13,525 nucleotides of DNA from Balneolales bacterium. Its GTDB lineage: Bacteria; Bacteroidota; Rhodothermia; Balneolales; Natronogracilivirgulaceae. This document shows, one piece after another, positions 1 through 6,599 of this stretch; the first letter of the stretch is position 1; each line of letters begins with the position of its first letter. The stretch is from positions 1 to 13,525 of the forward strand of contig SLLP01000130.1 of the NCBI GenBank assembly GCA_007133995.1, given 5' to 3'. The notes beneath the pieces are model-generated. The model saw nothing but the letters and a program-made list of their open reading frames with translations, had not been told where the DNA came from and searched no databases. A program made the position numbers and the translations under genes.

Positions 1-604
1 AGACCCGTTGCGGGTGACACCATTCCAGATCAATTCCAAGATGGAGGGGCAGGCGGTTAATGGCACCCCGGCCGATTGCATCAAGTTGGCGCACAGTAAG
101 CTTATGCAGCGCAAGCCGGATCTGGTGCTTAGTGGTATCAACCATGGTTCCAATGCGGGTATCAATATCATCTATTCCGGTACGGTTAGCGCAGCTACGG
201 AAGCGACTATTCTTGGATATCCTGCCATTGCAGTCAGCTGCACCGAATTCAGTGAGTCGGCCGACCTGAAAGGCGCACAGGAAGCGACTAGGCGGACCAT
301 CCGGTATGTGTTGAATCACGGGCTTCCAGCTGGAATAACTCTGAATGTAAATGCCCCTACCGGACCTTTGAAGGGGATGAAATGGGCCAGACAAGCCAAT
401 AGCCGGTATGTGGAAGAGTTTGAGGGCAGAATTGACCCGCATAACAAGCCCTATTTCTGGATAACCGGCCGGTTAGAAATCCTGGATAAGGGAGAGGACC
501 TGGATCTGAATGTTCTCAAGCAAGGATATGCCACCATCACTCCAATCCAATATGACCTGACAGCTCACAATTTTTACAAGAAGCAGCACGGAGAACTCGA
601 ATAA
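1..604 (+). CDS. surE: 5'/3'-nucleotidase SurE, 3' part (5' end outside window)
   Basis: SurE is a metal-dependent phosphatase that removes phosphate from nucleoside 5'- and 3'-monophosphates in the cytoplasm. The frame is open from base 2 to the TAA at 602-604, giving about 200 residues; the family is usually about 250, so roughly the first 50, including the N-terminal Asp-Asp metal site, lie off the left edge. Visible family signatures are AVNGTPADCIKLA, then the metal-site block SGINHGSNAG, followed by YSGTVSAATEA and GYPAIAVS. The TTG at base 8 is internal and is not the start. The stop codon lies inside the first copy of a 17-bp tandem duplication. The gene converges on the minus-strand glmM-coaBC cluster. 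Family assignment is very sure; the physiological substrate is not shown by the sequence. Confidence 0.95.
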   Translation, partial: DPLRVTPFQINSKMEGQAVNGTPADCIKLAHSKLMQRKPDLVLSGINHGSNAGINIIYSGTVSAATEATILGYPAIAVSCTEFSESADLKGAQEATRRTIRYVLNHGLPAGITLNVNAPTGPLKGMKWARQANSRYVEEFEGRIDPHNKPYFWITGRLEILDKGEDLDLNVLKQGYATITPIQYDLTAHNFYKKQHGELE

Positions 605-628
605 ACTGAAGACTCGAATAAACTGAAG
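595..628. repeat. Perfect 17-bp tandem duplication across the surE stop codon
   Basis: The unit ACTCGAATAAACTGAAG occurs twice head to tail, at 595-611 and 612-628, with no mismatch. The surE stop TAA (602-604) is inside the first copy, so the second copy is untranslated and out of frame. A perfect, non-multiple-of-three copy suggests a recent slippage or tandem duplication event. Confidence 0.95.
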
Positions 629-683
629 TTGAATTCTATCAAACCGGAATGTGACTTGAGGCTGTACAAAGTGTTAATCGTCT

Positions 684-1115
684 CTATGAATGGTCCGGAT
701 CGGTACGAAGCTCAATTGTGCGGATAATCTTGTTTTCGAACAGAATCAATACATTTACTTCCCCTTCCGGTACGTCTGCAAAGCCGACCGTTTCCACCCG
801 GTATGGATGTAATTTCCGATTCAGTTCGGAATGAAAATGAGTCTTCGAAACACCGGGAGGAAGTAAGACAATATACCTCTTGCGGGTAAAATCATCAGTC
901 ACGGGATAATTAATGGTGCGGATGCGATCCGACGGCACGCGGAACCGGGATAACTCTTCCTGAATAAGCGAGTCAGCCTGTGAAAGATGTTGAAGGGGTG
1001 AGTGTTCATCCGCGGGATAAAAAACGAGCGTCAGGAATACAACCAGGCAGGAACCTGCAAGAAGGCCGAGCAGGATTTTTTTCTGAATGAGCAATGGAAT
1101 GCCTGAAACAGTCAT
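684..1115 (-). CDS. Unrecognised single-pass membrane protein, last gene of the coaBC cluster
   Basis: I do not recognise this 143-residue protein. It begins with a short polar stretch and one hydrophobic segment at about residues 13-33 (ILLGLLAGSCLVVFLTLVFY), then a soluble domain of about 110 residues, presumably outside the cytoplasm. That domain looks folded: a helix-like part (DSLIQEELSRF), then alternating beta-like stretches (RYIVLLPPG, VNVLILFEN, IIRTIELRTD). Cys23 sits in AGSC, but the hydrophobic run continues past it, so a membrane anchor is more likely than a lipoprotein signal. The ATG at 1115 is 18 bases downstream of the coaBC stop, so it is probably co-transcribed with coaBC. 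No Shine-Dalgarno is seen. It ends in TAG. Function unknown; the ORF itself is well supported by position and composition. Confidence 0.75.
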   Translation of the reverse strand: MTVSGIPLLIQKKILLGLLAGSCLVVFLTLVFYPADEHSPLQHLSQADSLIQEELSRFRVPSDRIRTINYPVTDDFTRKRYIVLLPPGVSKTHFHSELNRKLHPYRVETVGFADVPEGEVNVLILFENKIIRTIELRTDPDHS

Positions 1116-1133
1116 ACCGGCCGGGAACCGTTG

Positions 1134-2378
1134 TCATGGCACAAATATATGATGCAAAATGCTGCTCGAGACATCATATTTCGTACCCTCGAAATGATTT
1201 TCGGAGTGGGTGCCGACCAGTACCACCCTATTTGTATCAAAAGCGAACCCAGACCCTTCGGAGGCCAGGTCGTTAGCAACAATCCAGTCAGCGCCTTTGC
1301 GTACCCGCTTTTCACGCGCCTGTTTTAGCAGATCACTTGTTTCCATTGCAAAACCGATGAGAACCTGTCCGCTCCTGCGATGTTCACCCAGCCATTTCAG
1401 TATATCGGGGTTCCGTTCAAGCGTAATGTTCAGGTCAGCTTTGTCTTTTTTTACTTTGTGAGCATGTGTTTTGGCAGGACGAAAATCCGAAACCGCTGCT
1501 GTCATGATAATGATATCACTGTCAACATGTGATTTGACCTGTCGAAACAAATCCTCGGTTGTTGTAAAAGCCAGTTTGCGAATGGATGAAGCGAGTGCGG
1601 TAGTGCTTACCGAGTCGGAGTGAAGCAAGGTAACCTCTGCTCCGTGTGCGGCAGCAGCGGCGGCCATGGCCATGCCCATTTTGCCGGTTGATGGATTCGA
1701 AAGGAACCGCACCGGATCCAGATGCTCCCTTGTCGGTCCGCAGGTAACCAGTACTTTTTTGTCGGAGAGCACTTCACGGAGAGTCGGGGAGACCATTTTC
1801 ATTGAAGACCGTTTGGACGGAGCAACTTCAAGGATCTGTATCATTCGGTCGGTGATAACCTCGATCTCAGGAAGGCGGCCTACCCCCTCCATGCCGCTGG
1901 CAAGGTAGCCATGATCCGGCGTGAGCAGATGATAGCCGAGATCTCCGGCTTTTTCAAGATTGTACCTGGTGGAGGGTGCATTGTACATTTCACCGTCCAT
2001 GGTGGGACAGATCAGCACCGGACAGCGGGCTGCCAGAACGGTTGTAGTCAGCATGGAGTCAGAAAATCCATGAACAATTTTGGCCAGACTGTTTGCTGTA
2101 CATGGGGCAATGACCATCATGTCGGCCCATTCTGCCCAATGAATATGCTGAGTCCAGTTTGCACTTATACCTGATGGGTTTTCTGGAAAAATGTGGATAG
2201 GCACGTCGTGGCGCGTCAGCGCTGCGAATGTGTTGCCGCTGACAAACCGGGTAGCAGCTTCGGTCATAGTGACACGAACTTCCGCACCCGACTCCTGAAG
2301 CTGCCGGACCAGATAAACCGCTTTATAGGCGGCAATGCCACCGGTGACCCCGATGACGATATGTTTGCCGCGCATCAT
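1134..2378 (-). CDS. coaBC: Bifunctional phosphopantothenoylcysteine decarboxylase / phosphopantothenate-cysteine ligase
   Basis: CoaBC carries out two consecutive steps of coenzyme A synthesis: joining 4'-phosphopantothenate to cysteine (CoaB) and FMN-dependent decarboxylation to 4'-phosphopantetheine (CoaC). The 414-residue length is normal. The N-terminal CoaC half shows the flavin-binding start GVTGGIAAYK (10-19), the His block HIHWAEWAD with His78 at the catalytic position, APCTAN (91-96) and PTMDGEMY (125-132). The CoaB half from about residue 205 shows CGPTRE, SNPSTGKMG (Asn228), AAVSDFRP, KVKKDK, NPDIL, GFAMET and WIVANDL. Two positions differ from E. coli Dfp: PxMN is PTMD (Asp128), and the Cys of the active-site clamp is Ser161 (LASGMEGVGR). 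I recall both as common in Bacteroidota. The start is one of two adjacent ATGs, 5 bases after the rpoZ stop. Confidence 0.97.
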   Translation of the reverse strand: MMRGKHIVIGVTGGIAAYKAVYLVRQLQESGAEVRVTMTEAATRFVSGNTFAALTRHDVPIHIFPENPSGISANWTQHIHWAEWADMMVIAPCTANSLAKIVHGFSDSMLTTTVLAARCPVLICPTMDGEMYNAPSTRYNLEKAGDLGYHLLTPDHGYLASGMEGVGRLPEIEVITDRMIQILEVAPSKRSSMKMVSPTLREVLSDKKVLVTCGPTREHLDPVRFLSNPSTGKMGMAMAAAAAAHGAEVTLLHSDSVSTTALASSIRKLAFTTTEDLFRQVKSHVDSDIIIMTAAVSDFRPAKTHAHKVKKDKADLNITLERNPDILKWLGEHRRSGQVLIGFAMETSDLLKQAREKRVRKGADWIVANDLASEGSGFAFDTNRVVLVGTHSENHFEGTKYDVSSSILHHIFVP

Positions 2379-2383
2379 TAGCG

Positions 2384-2686
2384 TCAGTCGTTGGGTTCGT
2401 CGTTATCGGTGCCGCGATAATAGACTTTGTCATTCATCAGCTCGTCGACGGCACGCTGAGTAGGGTGGTGCCGGGCTTCGTACTCCTTGGTTATACGCTC
2501 CTGCTCTTCGTTGAAGGTGTACTCTTCCTCATCCTCAAATCCCTCAAAATACTTGAGCTTTTCATCAAGCTCCATTTTTTCCTGGGCGGCAATTTGGCGT
2601 GCGCGCTTTGAGAGGATAACAATGCCTTCATATACGTTGCCGGTGGTATCCTGAATCTTTTCAAGATCAAGTGACTTGACTGCCAT
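2384..2686 (-). CDS. rpoZ: DNA-directed RNA polymerase omega subunit (Bacteroidota type)
   Basis: Omega helps assemble and stabilise RNA polymerase by binding beta-prime. This 100-residue protein carries the omega/Rpb6 signature in the segment NVYEGIVILSKRARQIA (about residues 17-33), equivalent to the NRFDLVLVAARRARQ region of E. coli omega. It continues into a strongly acidic, probably helical region (FEGFEDEEEYTFNEEQER) and the tail HHPTQRAVDELMNDKVYY. The gene follows gmk by 10 bases, and the gmk-rpoZ neighbourhood is also found in enterobacteria, which supports the call. The long acidic C-terminal half is unlike the E. coli protein and typical, as I recall, of Bacteroidota members. Confidence 0.88.
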   Translation of the reverse strand: MAVKSLDLEKIQDTTGNVYEGIVILSKRARQIAAQEKMELDEKLKYFEGFEDEEEYTFNEEQERITKEYEARHHPTQRAVDELMNDKVYYRGTDNDEPND

Positions 2687-2696
2687 AAGTTCGTTC

Positions 2697-3290
2697 TCAA
2701 TGTGTGGTGGTTTCTTTCATGAAGGAGGTGACTAGTTTGTACAATTCGCTGTAGCATCGCTCCAGGTCGTCATTGACAATTACATGGTCAAAACGATCGG
2801 CATATCCGATCTCTATTCGGGCACGATCCAGTCGCAATTGCAGCATTTCGGCACTTTCGGTGCCTCTGCTCCTGAGTCTTTCGATCAGGACGGCATCCGA
2901 TGGCGGTCTGATAAACACGGTCAGTGCCTCATCACCATACTGCGCTTTAACGTTCAACGCTCCTTTCACTTCAATATCAAACAGAATAAAATAGCCTTTT
3001 TTTAGCTCTTTTTCAACTTCGGAAATCAGTGATCCATATCTTTTCCCCCCGTAAAACTCTTCCCATTCCAGGAATTCATCCCGATCAATAGCTTTCTGAA
3101 ACTGTTCCAAAGTCAGAAAGAAATAATCCCGCCCATGCACCTCATGCGATCTGGGTGGCCTTGTGGTAGCCGAAACTGAAAACTTCAAATTGGGAAAATC
3201 CTTCAGCAGCCTGTGGGCGAGTGTGGTTTTGCCGGCACCGCTGGGTGCTACGAGAATAATGACTTTTCCTCTTTTCTGGAGTGTGGGCAT
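2697..3290 (-). CDS. gmk: Guanylate kinase
   Basis: Gmk phosphorylates GMP to GDP using ATP, a necessary step toward GTP and dGTP. The 197-residue length is typical. The P-loop is APSGAGKTT (residues 15-23). The GMP-binding region follows as SVSATTRPPR and HGRDYFF, then FLEWEEFYGGKRYGS, the strand FILFDIEVKGA, the lid region RLRSRGTES with downstream R-rich helix RLDRARIEIGYADRFDHVIVN (split here only by description, about residues 152-173), which is a strong family signature. The ATG at 3290 lies 8 bases after the yicC stop. Linkage yicC-gmk-rpoZ-coaBC is widespread in bacteria. Confidence 0.98.
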   Translation of the reverse strand: MPTLQKRGKVIILVAPSGAGKTTLAHRLLKDFPNLKFSVSATTRPPRSHEVHGRDYFFLTLEQFQKAIDRDEFLEWEEFYGGKRYGSLISEVEKELKKGYFILFDIEVKGALNVKAQYGDEALTVFIRPPSDAVLIERLRSRGTESAEMLQLRLDRARIEIGYADRFDHVIVNDDLERCYSELYKLVTSFMKETTTH

Positions 3291-3298
3291 GGTTGCAG

Positions 3299-4180
3299 CT
3301 ATGCGATGTTCTGAATTTGCTCCCGAATGTTTTCGATGATCTCTTTCATACCCAGTACACTGCGCGAAATAGCCGTACTGTTGGCTTTGGAGCCAATGGT
3401 GTTGACTTCCCGGTGCATTTCCTGAAGAATGAAATTGAGTTTCTTTCCCTGCTGTTCATCGTCTCGCAGACAGTCGGTGAAATAGCTGATGTGTGAATCC
3501 ATGCGCACCAGCTCTTCCGAGATATCAAGACGGTCGGCAAGAATCGCAATTTCCTGTTCAATGCGCTCCTCATCGACCCGGCTGTCATCCAGGAGCATGG
3601 CGAGCCTTTCGGACATGCGTTTTTTTGCCTCAAGGATACGCGCTTTTTCCCCATCCCGAACTTCATTACAGTGATCTGCAAGCAGTTTCAGGCGCTCTTC
3701 CAGGTCTTTCTGCAGATTCCGGCCTTCGCTCCGGCGCATGTTGAGCAGTTCATCAACGGATGTCATTACGGCTTTCTCTACGGCACCATACTGCTCCTGC
3801 AGCAGTTCGGGATCGTTTTCAGCCAGTTCGAACAGATCTTCAAACACCAGAAGATGCTCCAGTCTGATGGGGTCGGTAATGCCGGCAGCCTCACGCACTT
3901 TTTCAAGTGTCTTGATTCGGATCTTGAGCGCTTCCTCCTGTATATTTACAGGTTCTTCTTCGCAGGTATGGTGCTCCAGGTCCACCGTAAGTGAGATCTT
4001 TCCCCTTTTTACACTCTTCAGAACTTTCTCCTTCAAAGGCTGTTCAAAAATGTGGAGTTGTGATGGCAGCTTCAAAGATATTTCACAATAACGGGAATTT
4101 ACGGAACGGATCTCGGCAGTAGCCCGATAGTGTTCGGTGGCATGTTCACCCCGGCCATAACCGGTCATGGATTCAAGCAT
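3299..4180 (-). CDS. yicC: YicC/YloC family endoribonuclease
   Basis: YicC-family proteins are stress-related endoribonucleases; E. coli YicC has been linked to small-RNA turnover. The protein has 293 residues, the usual length. It begins with the family hallmark SMTGYGRGE (residues 4-12) and continues with the N-terminal domain signatures EIRSVNSRY and KRGKISLTVDLE. It ends in the C-terminal domain with KKLNFILQEMHREVNTIGSK and IREQIQNIA, where most family members finish in QNIE. The middle is charged and probably coiled-coil (EERLKLLADHCNEVRDGEK). The ATG at 4180 is 20 bases after the glmM stop; an internal Met5 is the only close alternative start. It ends in TAG, 8 bases before gmk. Confidence 0.95.
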   Translation of the reverse strand: MLESMTGYGRGEHATEHYRATAEIRSVNSRYCEISLKLPSQLHIFEQPLKEKVLKSVKRGKISLTVDLEHHTCEEEPVNIQEEALKIRIKTLEKVREAAGITDPIRLEHLLVFEDLFELAENDPELLQEQYGAVEKAVMTSVDELLNMRRSEGRNLQKDLEERLKLLADHCNEVRDGEKARILEAKKRMSERLAMLLDDSRVDEERIEQEIAILADRLDISEELVRMDSHISYFTDCLRDDEQQGKKLNFILQEMHREVNTIGSKANSTAISRSVLGMKEIIENIREQIQNIA

Positions 4181-4200
4181 AATGTCAGTCTATACGATGT

Positions 4201-5544
4201 TTAGATTACTTTGGCTTTTATGCCGGCTGCGAGTTCATTAGCTTTTTCCACTGTCCGGGCTTCCGAATAGATCCTGATGATGGGTTCCGTATTCGATTTC
4301 CTGAGGTGAACCCAGCCGTCCGGAAAGTCGATCTTGACTCCGTCTGTGGTGTTGATCTTCTCATCCGCGTACTCCTCGGTTACCGTTTTAAGGATGGTAT
4401 CGGCGTTCAGGTCTCCGATTTCCACCCTGGATTTGGTGATTACGTAGTCAGGCATATCACCTCGTACTTCCGAAGCTGTTTTTCCTTGTTCCGCCAGATG
4501 CTGCAGTACCATGGATGTACCCACCAGGGCGTCCCGGCCATAATGCAGATCGGGATTGATCACCCCGCCATTGCCTTCGCCGCCGATGACCGCCCCGACC
4601 CGCTGCATCTCCTTGACCACATTAATTTCACCTACAGCGGCTCGATGACAGGTCTGGCCATATTTTTCGGCAATATCATCGGAAACCCGGGAGGATGAAA
4701 GATTGGTGGCTACGGGACCGGCATTTTTTTTCAACATGAAATCAAATGCGATGGCCTGCGTGTATTCTTCACCCAGTAAATGGCCATGCTCATCAACAAT
4801 GGCAAGGCGGTCGGCATCCGGATCGGTGACAAAGCCGATATCGCTACCAGAGGACCTGACCAGGTCACATATCTCCGTGAGATGTTCGGGAAGGGGCTCC
4901 GGATTATGCGGGAAAAGGCCATCAGGCACGCAGTGGATTTTCGTGATCTGCTTTACCCCAAGCCGTTGCAAGAGCCGTGGAAGTGCCAGTGAACCCGCAC
5001 CGTTAACGGCATCCACAGCCACATGGAATCCAGCCCGGGCAATTTTTTCAGGGTCAATGTAGGGCAGATCCATAATGGCATCGATATGCGATTCAAGCAT
5101 CGTTTCATCGCACCAAACCTGTCCGATTTCATTGTAATCCCTGTAGGATATCTGATGATTCCTTGCAATTCGGATGACCTGATCCCCTTCGGTTGCATCC
5201 AGGAACTCACTCTTGCTGTTGAGCAGCTTGAGTGCATTCCACTCGGCGGGATTGTGACTTGCGGATATGATGATACCGCCAGACGCTTTGTGCTGGAGTA
5301 CGCCCATAGCTACCGTAGGAGTGGGAACGATACCAAGCTGTACGATGTCGCATCCGGTTGCCTGCAGTGCCGCGGTAACGATGCGTTCGCACAGCTCACC
5401 GGTAATGCGGCTGTCACGGCCGATGACAACCTTGCCGCCGCCGAGCCAGGAGCCGAATGCCGAAGCATAAAGTGTCAGATTCTGAGGAGTGAGATCGGTT
5501 CCGAATATCCCACGGATTCCGGAAATGGAGACCATCAGTGACAT
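4201..5544 (-). CDS. glmM: Phosphoglucosamine mutase / phosphohexomutase
   Basis: This 447-residue enzyme belongs to the alpha-D-phosphohexomutase superfamily. As GlmM it would convert glucosamine-6-phosphate to glucosamine-1-phosphate for UDP-GlcNAc and peptidoglycan. All four hallmark loops are present: the phosphoserine loop SASHNP (Ser96), the metal loop DPDADR (241-246), the sugar-specificity loop GEGNGG (322-327) and the phosphate-binding loop RKSNTEPIIR (415-424). The N-terminus SGIRGIFGTDLTP is typical. The set AVGEINVV plus GGEGNGGVI is the form usually annotated GlmM in Bacteroidota, but phosphomannomutase or phosphoglucomutase activity cannot be excluded from sequence. It is the first gene of the minus-strand cluster; ATG at 5544 chosen, Met4 is an alternative. 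No Shine-Dalgarno is seen. Confidence 0.93.
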   Translation of the reverse strand: MSLMVSISGIRGIFGTDLTPQNLTLYASAFGSWLGGGKVVIGRDSRITGELCERIVTAALQATGCDIVQLGIVPTPTVAMGVLQHKASGGIIISASHNPAEWNALKLLNSKSEFLDATEGDQVIRIARNHQISYRDYNEIGQVWCDETMLESHIDAIMDLPYIDPEKIARAGFHVAVDAVNGAGSLALPRLLQRLGVKQITKIHCVPDGLFPHNPEPLPEHLTEICDLVRSSGSDIGFVTDPDADRLAIVDEHGHLLGEEYTQAIAFDFMLKKNAGPVATNLSSSRVSDDIAEKYGQTCHRAAVGEINVVKEMQRVGAVIGGEGNGGVINPDLHYGRDALVGTSMVLQHLAEQGKTASEVRGDMPDYVITKSRVEIGDLNADTILKTVTEEYADEKINTTDGVKIDFPDGWVHLRKSNTEPIIRIYSEARTVEKANELAAGIKAKVI

Positions 5545-5585
5545 AATACGATATTGAGGGTTGTGGTTAGGCCTTATCGTTCAAT

Positions 5586-5623
5586 GCGGTTGAAAAGGTA
5601 CCCAATACTGTCCGTTTCATCAA
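5586..5623 (-). promoter_or_regulatory. Candidate promoter of the glmM-yicC-gmk-rpoZ-coaBC cluster
   Basis: Reading the minus strand, TTGATG (5623-5618) is followed after 17 bases by TACCTTTT (5600-5593). The second element matches the Bacteroidota -7 motif TAnnTTTG at all fixed positions but the last, and the TTG lies 20 bases upstream of it, suiting the Bacteroidota -33 element. It would start transcription around 5586, about 40 bases before the glmM ATG. Found by eye, not tested against background. Confidence 0.35.
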
Positions 5624-5655
5624 GTATACAAATATCTGGTCAAAATAATCAGCCG

Positions 5656-5679
5656 TATAAGTTATTGAAGCAACTTATA
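5656..5679. promoter_or_regulatory. 8-bp inverted repeat, possible regulator binding site
   Basis: TATAAGTT (5656-5663) and AACTTATA (5672-5679) are perfect reverse complements around an 8-base spacer. The centre-to-centre distance of 16 bases would place the half-sites on nearly one face of DNA. It lies about 35 bases upstream of the proposed glmM promoter and about 230 bases upstream of sdhC, so an operator or activator site is plausible but unproven. Confidence 0.35.
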
Positions 5680-5759
5680 TTGTAAAATAATAACAGAATC
5701 CGGTCGCCGGCTTCGCAGAATATTCACACTGATTGCATAGCTTGCAGGCATCGTCAAAC

Positions 5760-5776
5760 GGTGCCGGGCAGGCACC
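5760..5776. repeat. GC-rich hairpin in the sdhC upstream region
   Basis: GGTGCC (5760-5765) pairs with GGCACC (5771-5776) around the loop GGGCA. It stands out in AT-rich surroundings. There is no T-run behind it, so it is not a terminator; it may be a protein-binding site or RNA structure if transcription of sdhC starts upstream of it. Confidence 0.4.
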
Positions 5777-5906
5777 TCTCGCTTATATAGAGCCGATATA
5801 AATAACAGCAAATGGACTGGCTGAAATCGGTAAATATCGTTTAAAAACTTTATATTAGCCCGACTTCATTCAATAAAACTACTGCCTCAAACAAGTATTA
5901 ATCTCT

Positions 5907-6584
5907 ATGTCGAAAGCAGCCACTTTTCTTAATTCGCAAGTGGGCCGTAAGATAGCCACCGGGGTCACAGGCTTTGGCCTGGTCCTGTTTATCATCGTCC
6001 ACTTGCTCGGTAACCTCGCCTACTTCGCGGGAGCTGAAGCCATCAATACCTATTCTCACACATTGCACCAGCTCGGGCCGCTGCTCTGGATTGTTCGCCT
6101 CGGACTCCTGGCTTTCTTCCTGTATCACGCCTGGCTAGGTGTTTCCATCTGGCTGGAGCGTCGCCGGGCGCGGCCTGAAAAGTACGAGGTCTATGCCTCG
6201 CGCGGAGGAGCCAGCCGCCAAAGCTGGAGTTCAAGCTCCATGGTACTGACCGGAATCCTCTTGTTCCTGTTTGTGATCACCCACTTGAATACATTCGCCT
6301 TTCATGATTTTGCAACAATCACTTATGGCGGGGTGGAGATGCATGACGTCCATGCACGCCTGACCGAAGTGTTTTTACAACCACTTTATACGGTTTATTA
6401 CGTGGTGATCATGGTGCTGCTTGGTATGCACCTGCGGCACGGTGTTTGGAGCGCATTCCAGTCTCTGGGCTGGATGTCCCGCAAGACCAATCCTATTATC
6501 TATTCCATCGCCTTCGTGCTGGCCCTGATCATCGCCATCGGATTCATCGGCCTGCCCCTGAGTATCTATTTTCAACTGGTTTAA
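5907..6584 (+). CDS. sdhC: Succinate dehydrogenase cytochrome b558 subunit
   Basis: This membrane subunit anchors SdhAB and passes electrons to menaquinone through two haem b groups. Its 225 residues form five predicted membrane helices, at about 20-40, 58-80, 113-133, 158-176 and 196-218, as in the single-subunit b558 family of Bacteroidota, Bacillus and Wolinella-type enzymes. Candidate haem ligands are His32 (IVHLLGN), His74 (LYHAWLG), His126 (ITHLNTF) and His175/His178 (GMHLRHG). It is the first gene of sdhCAB; the ATG at 5907 is the only sensible start and has no Shine-Dalgarno. The sdhA ATG follows 15 bases after the stop. A single cytochrome b subunit instead of SdhC plus SdhD implies a type B complex working with a low-potential quinone. 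Confidence 0.95.
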   Translation: MSKAATFLNSQVGRKIATGVTGFGLVLFIIVHLLGNLAYFAGAEAINTYSHTLHQLGPLLWIVRLGLLAFFLYHAWLGVSIWLERRRARPEKYEVYASRGGASRQSWSSSSMVLTGILLFLFVITHLNTFAFHDFATITYGGVEMHDVHARLTEVFLQPLYTVYYVVIMVLLGMHLRHGVWSAFQSLGWMSRKTNPIIYSIAFVLALIIAIGFIGLPLSIYFQLV

Positions 6585-6599
6585 CCGGAGTTAGCTATT

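Larger units (their letters stand above)
5545..5906. other. Divergent intergenic region between glmM and sdhC
   Basis: These 362 bases separate the two divergent operons and must hold promoters for both. Much of it is AT-rich. I see no coding frame worth reporting. It contains the minus-strand promoter candidate at 5586-5623, an 8-bp inverted repeat at 5656-5679, a GC-rich hairpin at 5760-5776, and a possible sdhC -10 element TATATT at 5851-5856 that has no recognisable -35 partner. The last 25 bases before the sdhC ATG show no Shine-Dalgarno. Confidence 0.8.

Noticed and set aside
605..683. Terminator between the convergent surE and minus-strand cluster
   Set aside because: I looked for a hairpin with a T-run on either strand and found only the tandem duplication.
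1046..1055. Lipobox-like AGSC in the 143-residue membrane protein
   Set aside because: The hydrophobic segment continues past the Cys and the -3 position is Ala, so a transmembrane anchor is more likely.
5700..5710. CCGG-TCG-CCGG in the divergent region
   Set aside because: Only four-base arms that are each self-palindromic; not enough to support a site.
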